Source: CAZPDM01 sp964585305 (GTDB lineage Bacteria; Planctomycetota; Uabimicrobiia; Uabimicrobiales; JABWCH01). Taken from it: DNA of 64,000 bases. A model generated the notes under the pieces. That model worked only from the letters and a program-made list of their open reading frames with translations. It made no database searches and was not told the origin of the DNA. The stretch covers positions 1-64,000 of the forward strand of contig CAZPDM010000003.1 in NCBI GenBank assembly GCA_964585305.1, read 5' to 3'. Every line of letters begins with the position of its first letter. Position 1 is the stretch's first letter. A program made the position numbers and the translations under genes. Below are positions 41,789-49,551 of this stretch, in pieces.

Positions 41789-42706
41789 ATGTCAGCAATT
41801 ATTTCTCTTCAAAATATTTTTGTCCGCTATGAAAAATTAGAAGTACTGAAAGATATTTCTTTCTCGCTTAACCCAGGAATGATTGGCCTTCTTGGACCTA
41901 ATGGAGCAGGGAAATCGACTTTAATAAAAACTTTGTTAGGTTTGTTGCCTATTTCTAATGGGCAAATTGAGATTTTGGGACTTCCTATTCAACAAAAAAA
42001 TTTTGCAATGATTCGGCAAAAAATAGGCTATGTTCCAGAAGGAGATTGCTATCTCAAAGGAGTATCTGCAGTTCACTTTGTAGCGTTTTTAGCAGAACTA
42101 AGCGGTATTCCAAGTGATTTAGCTTTAAAGCGCGCCCATGAAGTTTTAGAATATGTTGGTTTAGGAGAAGAACGTTATCGAAAACTTGAAGAACTTTCTT
42201 TTGGTCAACGATCTCGAGTAAAATTAGCCCAAGCATTAGTCCATAATGTTGAGCTTTTAATTTTAGATGAACCTACAGATGGGATGGATCCTGTAGGAAA
42301 AGAAAATTTTTTTAATATCATTAAAAATATCCAAAAAAATCTTTCTTTAAGTATTCTTTTAGCCACACATACACTAGAAGATGTTGAAGCAATTTGCCAA
42401 GAAATTATATTGCTTTACCAAGGGAAAGTTTTAGCTGTAAAAAATCTTAAAGATATCAAACAAGATGATCAACAAAGCTATATTCTTGAAATAAGCAATA
42501 TTCCTGCTTTTATAGAAATAGCAAAACAAAATAATATAGAAGTAAAAGAAATCTCTGCAAATAAAGTCCTAGTATCAAAAATTCAAGACCCCAGGGTTTT
42601 GTTTCCCTTGATACAAAATGCAGGAGTTCAAATTTGGAGTTTAGATTCCTGGCATCCCACATTAGAAACAATTTTTATGCAAATTTTACAACAAAATACA
42701 AAATAG
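41789..42706 (+). CDS. ABC transporter ATP-binding protein (CcmA-like)
   Basis: A 305-aa ATPase with Walker A at about 35-43 (GPNGAGKST), Q-loop region (RQKIGYVPEGDCYLKGVSAVHFV), signature LSFGQRSRVKLAQALVHN at about 136, Walker B LLILDEPTDGMDP at about 154, and H-loop LLATHTLEDVEAIC. A C-terminal domain (about 215-305) is typical of export-type or natA/ccmA-like ATPases. No permease gene lies next to it in this window, so the substrate is unknown. It has a GGGTGGGTA site before the ATG. It sits inside the pilus-like cluster. Confidence 0.92.
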   Translation: MSAIISLQNIFVRYEKLEVLKDISFSLNPGMIGLLGPNGAGKSTLIKTLLGLLPISNGQIEILGLPIQQKNFAMIRQKIGYVPEGDCYLKGVSAVHFVAFLAELSGIPSDLALKRAHEVLEYVGLGEERYRKLEELSFGQRSRVKLAQALVHNVELLILDEPTDGMDPVGKENFFNIIKNIQKNLSLSILLATHTLEDVEAICQEIILLYQGKVLAVKNLKDIKQDDQQSYILEISNIPAFIEIAKQNNIEVKEISANKVLVSKIQDPRVLFPLIQNAGVQIWSLDSWHPTLETIFMQILQQNTK

Positions 42707-42727
42707 AAAAAAACACCTTTTTTCTAT
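42703..42727 (+). terminator. Terminator of ABC gene
   Basis: 10-bp stem (42703-42712 with 42718-42727) that overlaps the stop codon, with an A/T-rich arm carrying T6. Confidence 0.6.
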
Positions 42728-42754
42728 AAGAAATTTTTTAACTTAAAAAACTTC

Positions 42755-42783
42755 TTGACATGCTAAGCTGCCTTTCTTAGAAT
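42755..42783 (+). promoter_or_regulatory. Strong promoter of PilM/PilO-like operon
   Basis: TTGACA (42755-42760), a 17-base spacer, TAGAAT (42778-42783). It lies about 90 bases before the operon start. Confidence 0.75.
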
Positions 42784-42873
42784 AAGATTATCTTTAGAAT
42801 GAGATTCCTAACCATCTAAACACGTTTTTTATATATTTTTTGTGTTTTATATTTTCGTTGAGATTTTGTAACT

Positions 42874-44580
42874 ATGGAGGTTGCGGCGATACCAATATGG
42901 TTGGTCGCTAATTTTTCTATGAATACACCTGGAAACTTCTCAATGCAAGAATGGCATGGCCACCAGATTTTTTGTTGGTACGGAGAAGAAGCAAGCAAAT
43001 ATAAAGGAAAGACAGAAACTTTCGTTGAGATCGAAAAAGGTCGAATTAATGTTTCTGAAGTTCTTTTGAATGGTGGAAAACCAGTTATTTGCGCAGTTGT
43101 TTCTTCAGCATACCAAGATGAAGAAATCGAATCTTCTCACATGAGTGAAGCATTTGTTATGAAAAAAGGCAAAATGGTGGGAAGTGCCGATAGTATGCAA
43201 GGAACCCTTGCCCATTTAATCGAGGTTATGTCACAAGAGCTCAAGAAAAATATCCAACGAGTTTACTTGCTTCCTCCTTCTGGAACTTTTTTCTATAAAA
43301 TTATTACTCTTCCCCAAATGCCTGATAAAGATTTGGAATCTGCGATAGAAAACGAAAAGGCAGCTTTTATAGAGGCCAAACTTAAAGATGAGCCTGCAGT
43401 TATCAAACATTGGCGGTTAGGAACATTGCAACAAAAAGATTCGACTTTAGAGCATATTCTTTTGGTTGGCGTTCCGAATACCAGTATTCTGAATTATATC
43501 GAAATTTTAAGCGATTCCAAACTCAATATATCTGGCTTTAATACACCACAATTATTGTATTTCTACTATCTGGATAGCATCCAGCCAAAGAAAACTTTAA
43601 TTTTTATTGAAATCACAGACTATAGTCTTCGCGTTTATTTCTTTAAATCAGGAATTCTAACATTTATTCGCTACATCAATATTCCAAAATGGAAAGATGC
43701 CAGCATGTTTACTCGTAATGCTAGTAAACAAATCCACCACTCCGCATTATACCTAAATCAACAACATCCTGATGCAAATGTTGAAAAATACATTTTCTTC
43801 AATAGAACTTCTCTTCCTGGTGCTGTAAATGACATCGCTACGGAACTTGAACTTACACCAGAAAACTGCGAAAATTATGATGTTTCTCAATTTGCTGAAT
43901 TACCGGGAGATCTCGCAGAAAAATTGAGCGAAAATCATATTTCTCTTACCTCACCTATTTATTCTTCTTCCTTAGTTCAGAAAAATGAAAAAGTTGTACT
44001 ACCATTGTTAGAGTTCGATGTTAGAATTCAAAATAGCATCCGTCGTAAAGCAAGTATAATGTTTCTCATCTTGTGGATACTAGTTTTAGGCGGTGGGTAT
44101 CTATTTTTACAAAATATTGTTACTAAACAAACCGAGCAAAATAGAAGTATAGTTGATAGCGAAGAACAAACTACAATCACAAAATCTCTTCAAGATGCAA
44201 ATAGTAAAAATCAAGACAATGTTTCCCAACATGAGCATTTGCAAAAGCTAATTAAACTTCAATATCAATGGGGATGTATAATTTATAGCCTTTTAGAAAG
44301 CCGTAAAAATAATCCTGAAATTCTTTTTACTAAAATGGCGATGCGTCAACCAGATAAAGGAATTGTAGCTGAAGAAACAGTCATTCCTGATCTTGAAATG
44401 GAACTTCAAATAAAAATTATGCAGGCAAATTATATCACTGCTGCTGAAACATATAAAAATTTCAAAAATGAGCTAGCAAATTATTTTAATATTACTGAAC
44501 GCGATCGCAGTTCTGATAAAATTAGCAGCTCTTTTAATGTGAAACTTAGTCTTAAAGAAGGAGCAACAAATGAAAAGTAG
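42874..44580 (+). CDS. PilM/PilN-like (GspL-like) fusion protein
   Basis: A 568-aa protein. The N-terminal about 350 residues look like a divergent actin-like PilM/GspL domain (VYLLPPSGTFFYKIITLPQMPDKDLESAIENEKAAFIEAKL, and the strand KTLIFIEITDYSLRVYFFKSG). A single helix at about 395-412 (MFLILWILVLGGGYLFLQ) is followed by a coiled-coil and a periplasmic PilN-like domain (LLESRKNNPEILFTKMAMRQ). It would anchor the assembly platform to the inner membrane. The start is uncertain: a strong GGAGG begins at 42876, inside the called start. It overlaps the next gene by 11 bp. Confidence 0.65.
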   Translation: MEVAAIPIWLVANFSMNTPGNFSMQEWHGHQIFCWYGEEASKYKGKTETFVEIEKGRINVSEVLLNGGKPVICAVVSSAYQDEEIESSHMSEAFVMKKGKMVGSADSMQGTLAHLIEVMSQELKKNIQRVYLLPPSGTFFYKIITLPQMPDKDLESAIENEKAAFIEAKLKDEPAVIKHWRLGTLQQKDSTLEHILLVGVPNTSILNYIEILSDSKLNISGFNTPQLLYFYYLDSIQPKKTLIFIEITDYSLRVYFFKSGILTFIRYINIPKWKDASMFTRNASKQIHHSALYLNQQHPDANVEKYIFFNRTSLPGAVNDIATELELTPENCENYDVSQFAELPGDLAEKLSENHISLTSPIYSSSLVQKNEKVVLPLLEFDVRIQNSIRRKASIMFLILWILVLGGGYLFLQNIVTKQTEQNRSIVDSEEQTTITKSLQDANSKNQDNVSQHEHLQKLIKLQYQWGCIIYSLLESRKNNPEILFTKMAMRQPDKGIVAEETVIPDLEMELQIKIMQANYITAAETYKNFKNELANYFNITERDRSSDKISSSFNVKLSLKEGATNEK

Positions 44581-45232
44581 TGGTGCCTTTTTATTTGTTA
44601 TTTTTTTATGTTTTGGAATACTCACAGCGGCAGCTTATTTTGTGCTATACGCTCCACTGATTGAACAACATAAAAAAGATCAAATGGAAATTCTTGACAA
44701 ACTTAGCCGACAAGCAGAATTAAGCAAGAAAAAACAAGAGTTAGAAAACTATAATGCTCTTGCCAAAGCATATATCTCTACTAACCAACTTTATGAATAT
44801 TTGCTTATTCCCAGTGGAAAAGACAAACCAGAAGCTAGCGATATTGACATATTCTTTAATATCCTTGGCCGACATACTATTGGAAATGATACAATTCGAC
44901 CACAAGAGCTTCCTGCTGAAATCAAAATTGGTATAGAAGAAACTTATTCACCTTACAAAGGCATCAAATATAAAATCGATAGCGTTATGACATTTACTCA
45001 AGTAAACCAACTTCTATCAGGAATCATGAAAAGCACAGATATAGAATATCTTAAACAAATCGATTACACCGGAGCCAATCGTGAAGAAGTACTCAAGCCC
45101 AAACTTATTTTGATTCGCGGTGTTGATATGTCTCCAGCAGAATCTCTTTCTCTTGATGAAGAATTTGCGAAAATTGAAGATCCACTTCAAGTACGAATCG
45201 AAGTAGAATATATCTATTTTCAAAAATTATAA
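44570..45232 (+). CDS. PilO/GspM-like protein
   Basis: A 220-aa protein with one N-terminal helix (about 7-27), a coiled-coil (about 35-65, QMEILDKLSRQAELSKKKQELEN) and a strand-rich C-terminal domain with a ferredoxin-like pattern (EIKIGIEETYSPYKGIKYKIDSVMTFTQVNQLLSGIMKSTDIEYLKQIDYTG). That layout matches PilO and GspM. Its start lies inside the end of the PilM/PilN-like gene, so they are translationally coupled. It completes a minimal assembly platform. The identification is by architecture, not by motif. Confidence 0.65.
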   Translation: MKSSGAFLFVIFLCFGILTAAAYFVLYAPLIEQHKKDQMEILDKLSRQAELSKKKQELENYNALAKAYISTNQLYEYLLIPSGKDKPEASDIDIFFNILGRHTIGNDTIRPQELPAEIKIGIEETYSPYKGIKYKIDSVMTFTQVNQLLSGIMKSTDIEYLKQIDYTGANREEVLKPKLILIRGVDMSPAESLSLDEEFAKIEDPLQVRIEVEYIYFQKL

Positions 45233-45271
45233 TAAATAGTCTGTCAACTAAGTCTTTGGATATTTAATGAG
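45231..45271. repeat. Dispersed ~42-bp imperfect repeat, copy 2
   Basis: Matches 5433-5474 at about 36 of 42 positions. An inverted repeat (AACTAAGT at 45246-45253 with ACTTAGTT at 45317-45324) starts in it. Confidence 0.55.
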
Positions 45272-45324
45272 CGCAGTTAAGGTAACGAAAATATCTCTAA
45301 CAATTTTTTTGACAGAACTTAGTT

Positions 45325-45374
45325 AAAAAAAAATAATTTCCTTGTCTTATTATAAGCTAGGAAATTATTTTTTT
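45325..45374 (+). terminator. Terminator of PilM/PilO-like operon
   Basis: AAAAAAATAATTTCC pairs with GGAAATTATTTTTTT across an 18-base loop, ending in a T run. Confidence 0.75.
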
Positions 45375-45399
45375 TTAAACAATAAAAATAGGGGGCAGT

Positions 45400-47019
45400 A
45401 TGAAAATCCAATTATTAGTTTCTAAAGGCCTTCTCCAACTCTTTCTTGTTTTGATTTTCTTATGTATAGAAAGTTTGTTATGTCAAGAGAGCTTAAGAAA
45501 TATCAACACTAAAGCAGAAAATAAAGGACAGCATAGTTTCCATAAATATCTTACTTTACATCAAACAGATACCTGGGTTTTAGCAGGAAAAAAAGGTGAT
45601 GTTTGGATGATAAAAGTTTCTACCAATATGTTCGATCCTATTTTAGAGCTTTGTTCCCCGGATGGAAGCATTTTAGCAAGCGTTGATGAAGAAGGAAGTC
45701 TCAGCCGTTTAAGCATTATTTTAACTCAAGATGGCTCTTATAAAATTCTTGTAAAATCTTTCCAAAACCAGGGAGAAGGTCGTTATGATTTAGATGTTCA
45801 AACATTTCCTGCCACAGAAATCATTCCAGGAAAAGCAATTTGGGCAACATTTCCAGAATCCGAAAACTTTTGCTATTATTGGACAGCTCAGGCAGGTGAA
45901 ACATTTCTTCCTGAAATAAAAGGCTCTGCGATCAGGCAATGGACAATCAAAAATAACTTAACTGAGGACATAAGCACCCGTTGGTATAATTCTATAACAT
46001 TAGAAAAAAAAGGTATTTATTATTTGATACTAATGGGTAAAAAAGACGAAAAATATGGGATAGAACTTCATCAGGCTAAATTTCAAGCATTAGAGAGCAA
46101 TCCAGATGGAAGTTTAACTGCAAATACTATAGGTACTCCCTATCTTATAAACGTCTATAAATTTTCTGCCAAAATAAATGATATTCGTATCATTCAAATT
46201 GAAAAAAAAGGAGAAGTCTATGGACAATTAAGCAAAGTAATTTTAGAGGATGAAAAAGAAAAAGAACTCAACCAGCCTTTTTGGAAAAATTTTCCTATTT
46301 TAGAAAAAGGATGTTATATTCGTTGGGCAGTTCAATTCCAACAAGAAGGAACTTATCAAGTAAAAATATTATCTCGTTCTGAAACAGAATATACTTTAAA
46401 AATATGGGATCCCGTTTATAACATTGCAATTCCCCATTCATTAAATGGACAAATTTCCATTGGAGGGAGCCAATTCTATCGTTTTCCAGTATCAGCAGGG
46501 GAATTGGTAGATATTCAACTTTCTTCTTCAAATTTTGATCCCTATCTAAGACTCTATCATCCAACAGGAAATATTTTTACAGAAAATGACGATAGCGAAG
46601 ATATTCAAAGTCGTATTATCAGTATGTTACAACAACCTGGGCAATATCTTATTCAGATTTCATCTGTTGGAAATGGTGGAAGCGGCAACTATGAACTTAA
46701 ACTTAAAACGCAAGAAATACCTTACTTAAAAACACCTCAACAATATCATCATCAAATTACTCGAGGAAACTATGGATATTGGTATTTAGAAGGAAAAGCT
46801 GGAACAACTATTGTCATTTTAGTACGCTCAAAAGATTTTACACCTGCTTTTGAAATTTATAGCCCCAATGGAATCTTTCTCCATAAAGTCTATACTGGAT
46901 ACGATAAATCAAACTGTATTTGGACAGCAACATTAAAAGAAACAGGGCGTTATACTATAGCTGTCCGCCCAGAATCTGGGCAAGGAAACTATACAATTCA
47001 AACTTGGATAGTGGATTAA
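45400..47019 (+). CDS. Secreted protein with tandem PPC domains
   Basis: A 539-aa exported protein with a signal peptide (about 1-31, LFLVLIFLCIESLLCQES). The mature part is a tandem of bacterial pre-peptidase C-terminal (PPC) type beta-sandwich domains. At least three are clear: about 50-145 (DTWVLAGKKGDVWMIKVSTNMFDPILELCSPDGS), about 355-450 (QFYRFPVSAGELVDIQLSSSNFDPYLRLYHPTGN) and about 455-538 (GYWYLEGKAGTTIVILVRSKDFTPAFEIYSPNG). The regions between are related but degenerate. There is no catalytic domain. PPC domains usually serve as secretion-related or sugar-binding modules. The GGGGGCA site precedes the ATG. Confidence 0.85.
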   Translation: MKIQLLVSKGLLQLFLVLIFLCIESLLCQESLRNINTKAENKGQHSFHKYLTLHQTDTWVLAGKKGDVWMIKVSTNMFDPILELCSPDGSILASVDEEGSLSRLSIILTQDGSYKILVKSFQNQGEGRYDLDVQTFPATEIIPGKAIWATFPESENFCYYWTAQAGETFLPEIKGSAIRQWTIKNNLTEDISTRWYNSITLEKKGIYYLILMGKKDEKYGIELHQAKFQALESNPDGSLTANTIGTPYLINVYKFSAKINDIRIIQIEKKGEVYGQLSKVILEDEKEKELNQPFWKNFPILEKGCYIRWAVQFQQEGTYQVKILSRSETEYTLKIWDPVYNIAIPHSLNGQISIGGSQFYRFPVSAGELVDIQLSSSNFDPYLRLYHPTGNIFTENDDSEDIQSRIISMLQQPGQYLIQISSVGNGGSGNYELKLKTQEIPYLKTPQQYHHQITRGNYGYWYLEGKAGTTIVILVRSKDFTPAFEIYSPNGIFLHKVYTGYDKSNCIWTATLKETGRYTIAVRPESGQGNYTIQTWIVD

Positions 47020-47037
47020 AATAGTTAAAAAAATCTA

Positions 47038-47084
47038 TTGCGCCAAAAAAGCCAGAATATTAGATTCTGGCTTTTTTGGCGCAA
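47038..47084. terminator. Long bidirectional terminator
   Basis: Perfect 19-bp stem (47040-47058 with 47064-47082) with two further outer pairs, a 5-base loop and A6/T6 tracts, between convergent genes. Confidence 0.9.
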
Positions 47085-47086
47085 AT

Positions 47087-49228
47087 TTATTTTCTAAATT
47101 TTTTTAAATATCCTTTGATACCTTTAAAAAGATTTTGAACTTTGCCTGTAATTTCCGAGACATCATCATTTTTCTCAAATTGATCTTGAATATTCTGAAG
47201 CTGTTCGATTACATTTTGATATTTTTGGCATTCTTGTTCACACATCTGTTGCGTCATACCATGAGCTTTGCGATTTTGAAGTTCCTGCAAACGTTGCTTA
47301 AACAACTCAAAAAAGCTCGTAGTATTTTGCAAAACCTGGGCTTTTAAGTTTTGCAAAGCAGGATCAAGAACATCTCTTTCAATTTCATCTAGCCGTGTCC
47401 GCACATCATTCCGAAATTGATCAAAAACAGTTTGTGTAGAACGATGAATAAGTTTACTTAAAACATCTTTACTAAAATCCAAGGCTTTTTTACAATATTT
47501 ACCTAATGGAATTGAAACTCCTACTCCAATTCCTATGCCTAATAAAGTCCACCAGGAAACAGGTAAAAGTAAAAAAGTGAAGCCGCCAATAAGAGAACCA
47601 AAAAGATAAGCTAATGTTCCTCGAAATAAAATTTCAAAACCATAATCAATATATCCCGCACCAGAAATTTCACCTAAAGAAATTTGATTAAATTCTGTTC
47701 GTATTTCCAAACGGCTGAAAATTCCATGACTTTCAATATTTTCTGAAATTTTTTCTTGAGTATCCTGAATAATTTCTCGCATTTCTTTTACAAATGCTTG
47801 AAAATTTTGGCCTAATATACGATTAAATTCAATAACTTTGACTTTCATTGCTTTAATATCCGGACCATGAAGTCTAAAAACATTGATTTTTCCATAATCC
47901 TTATTCAACTCTTCAATCAAAGCAACTAAATCTTTGTCCATTACTTGGTTTTTAAAATTTTTATAGGATTCTGTAATTTTTACAGTGGAGCGATCCATCA
48001 ATCCATTAACAATTAAAACAGCTTTATTTTGTTTTTCCGACTGATCTTTAATCTGCTGACTAATTTCATTCAAACTTTTGCGCATCAATTGTTGTCGTCC
48101 GATTACTAATGAAATAAGCTCTTTCAGCATTACCTTTCCTTTTTGAAGGTAGTCTTGCAGCAAAATATTTCCTTTGTGTTTTGCTAAAAACTCATATAGC
48201 TCAGTTTTGAAAAATAGAAATCGACTTTGACGCAACTTATCAAACTTAGCTTCGCTTTCTCTTGGTTGATTAAGAACAATTGCCTCATAAGCAGCTTTTG
48301 CATTGATACTATAAAGATGAATATTATGCTCTTTTTTAAATCTTGCTAAAGCTTTTTCATCTTGCCGATCGCTAATTTGATGTAAAATATGGCGGAGATC
48401 TTGTTGTCCATAAATCTCTGTATTAAGCTGATAAAATCCTAGCTTGTGTAAATTTTCAAGAGTTTGAGCTTCCAGTTTAATCCAATCAATAATCTTATCT
48501 GCTGGCAAATTTTGAACAAGAAAAACATTTGGAATTGTACCTTTAATGCGATCGTAAAATTGTAATTCTGTCAATCCAAAAGGAGGATATGTAGAAACAA
48601 CAACAGCAGCATGGCATTGGGAGACAAAATCAAGCGTGATTTTTTCATGTACCTGATTCACAGCTTCTAGTCCCGGAGTATCAACAAAAATAATTTCTTT
48701 TTGTAGATCTAATGTTGGCGAACCATGACGAACACTGTGAATCCCTTTTTCATTATCAGGGTTATGGCGAAAATCCACATATAAAATTTTGTCTGCTACA
48801 GAAATCGGAGACTCCTGTCCATTATCATAAACAACATGACATTCTTCCTGTTCACTCCGATATGTAAAATTCAACACTCCTGTTGAAATACGTGTATCCA
48901 TAGGAGAAATATCTGCTCCAGAGAGTGCATTCAAAATTGTGCTTTTGCCAGATTTAAACCGTCCCAACACGCCTAATAAAAATCTGCTAGTTGTTAAATT
49001 ATTTGCATAAAAATACAACTGTTTTAATACATTTTTCTCTGGTTCTACTAAATTTTCCTGACGATTGATTTCTTCCATTAGATTGATTGCTGTTGCATCA
49101 ATCTGACCTGGAAAAACTTGATTGCCGACAATTGAAATCATTTCATAAAACTGTTGAGCAAGGACTTCCCGCGCTTGATTAAACTGTTGAAAAGAATCAT
49201 TATTGTTAAACTCACGAATTTCTTCCAT
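47087..49228 (-). CDS. Bacterial dynamin-like GTPase
   Basis: From the ATG at 49228 the protein is 713 aa; a GTG at 49240 lacks a suitable site, while GGAG lies about 11 bases before 49228. The G domain has GRFKSGKST (G1, about 87-95), a Thr in STGVLNF (G2), DTPGL (G3, near residue 182) and a weak G4. A long helical region follows, then two adjacent hydrophobic segments at about 536-566 (FLFGSLIGGFTFLLLPVSWWTLLGIGIGVGVSIPLG), like the membrane paddle of DLPs, and a C-terminal coiled-coil (QEYQNVIEQLQNIQDQFEK-like). These GTPases remodel or protect membranes; in some bacteria they guard against phage-induced lysis. The role here is unknown. Confidence 0.88.
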   Translation of the reverse strand: MEEIREFNNNDSFQQFNQAREVLAQQFYEMISIVGNQVFPGQIDATAINLMEEINRQENLVEPEKNVLKQLYFYANNLTTSRFLLGVLGRFKSGKSTILNALSGADISPMDTRISTGVLNFTYRSEQEECHVVYDNGQESPISVADKILYVDFRHNPDNEKGIHSVRHGSPTLDLQKEIIFVDTPGLEAVNQVHEKITLDFVSQCHAAVVVSTYPPFGLTELQFYDRIKGTIPNVFLVQNLPADKIIDWIKLEAQTLENLHKLGFYQLNTEIYGQQDLRHILHQISDRQDEKALARFKKEHNIHLYSINAKAAYEAIVLNQPRESEAKFDKLRQSRFLFFKTELYEFLAKHKGNILLQDYLQKGKVMLKELISLVIGRQQLMRKSLNEISQQIKDQSEKQNKAVLIVNGLMDRSTVKITESYKNFKNQVMDKDLVALIEELNKDYGKINVFRLHGPDIKAMKVKVIEFNRILGQNFQAFVKEMREIIQDTQEKISENIESHGIFSRLEIRTEFNQISLGEISGAGYIDYGFEILFRGTLAYLFGSLIGGFTFLLLPVSWWTLLGIGIGVGVSIPLGKYCKKALDFSKDVLSKLIHRSTQTVFDQFRNDVRTRLDEIERDVLDPALQNLKAQVLQNTTSFFELFKQRLQELQNRKAHGMTQQMCEQECQKYQNVIEQLQNIQDQFEKNDDVSEITGKVQNLFKGIKGYLKKFRK

Positions 49229-49551
49229 ATAGATTCTCACTCCGAAATATTATTATCCCTAAGGAAAAATTTGCTAATTAAATTCAATTGGCTTAAATTT
49301 CTTAAAACAATAATTATCAACTCCTCTATTTTACTTCTTCTAATAAATGTTGTCAACCATTTTTATCTTAAATTAGAAACATTTCGTTCGCTATTTTAGC
49401 AAAAATATTTCATTTTTTTTCTAAAAAATGTTAGAATATATTCTCTAGTTTTTATCCTCATGTTTAACGAAGGAGATTGCCCAATTGCTATAAAAACTTA
49501 ATTTCATTTAATCCGTAAAAATATTCATGTATGCAATTGGACGATATAATT
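49229..49551. other. Divergent intergenic region
   Basis: 323 bp between the dynamin-like gene (minus) and the oxidoreductase gene (plus). The only clear element is a 12-bp palindrome AGAATATATTCT at 49433-49444, which overlaps a possible TAGAAT -10. No gene is seen. Confidence 0.45.
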
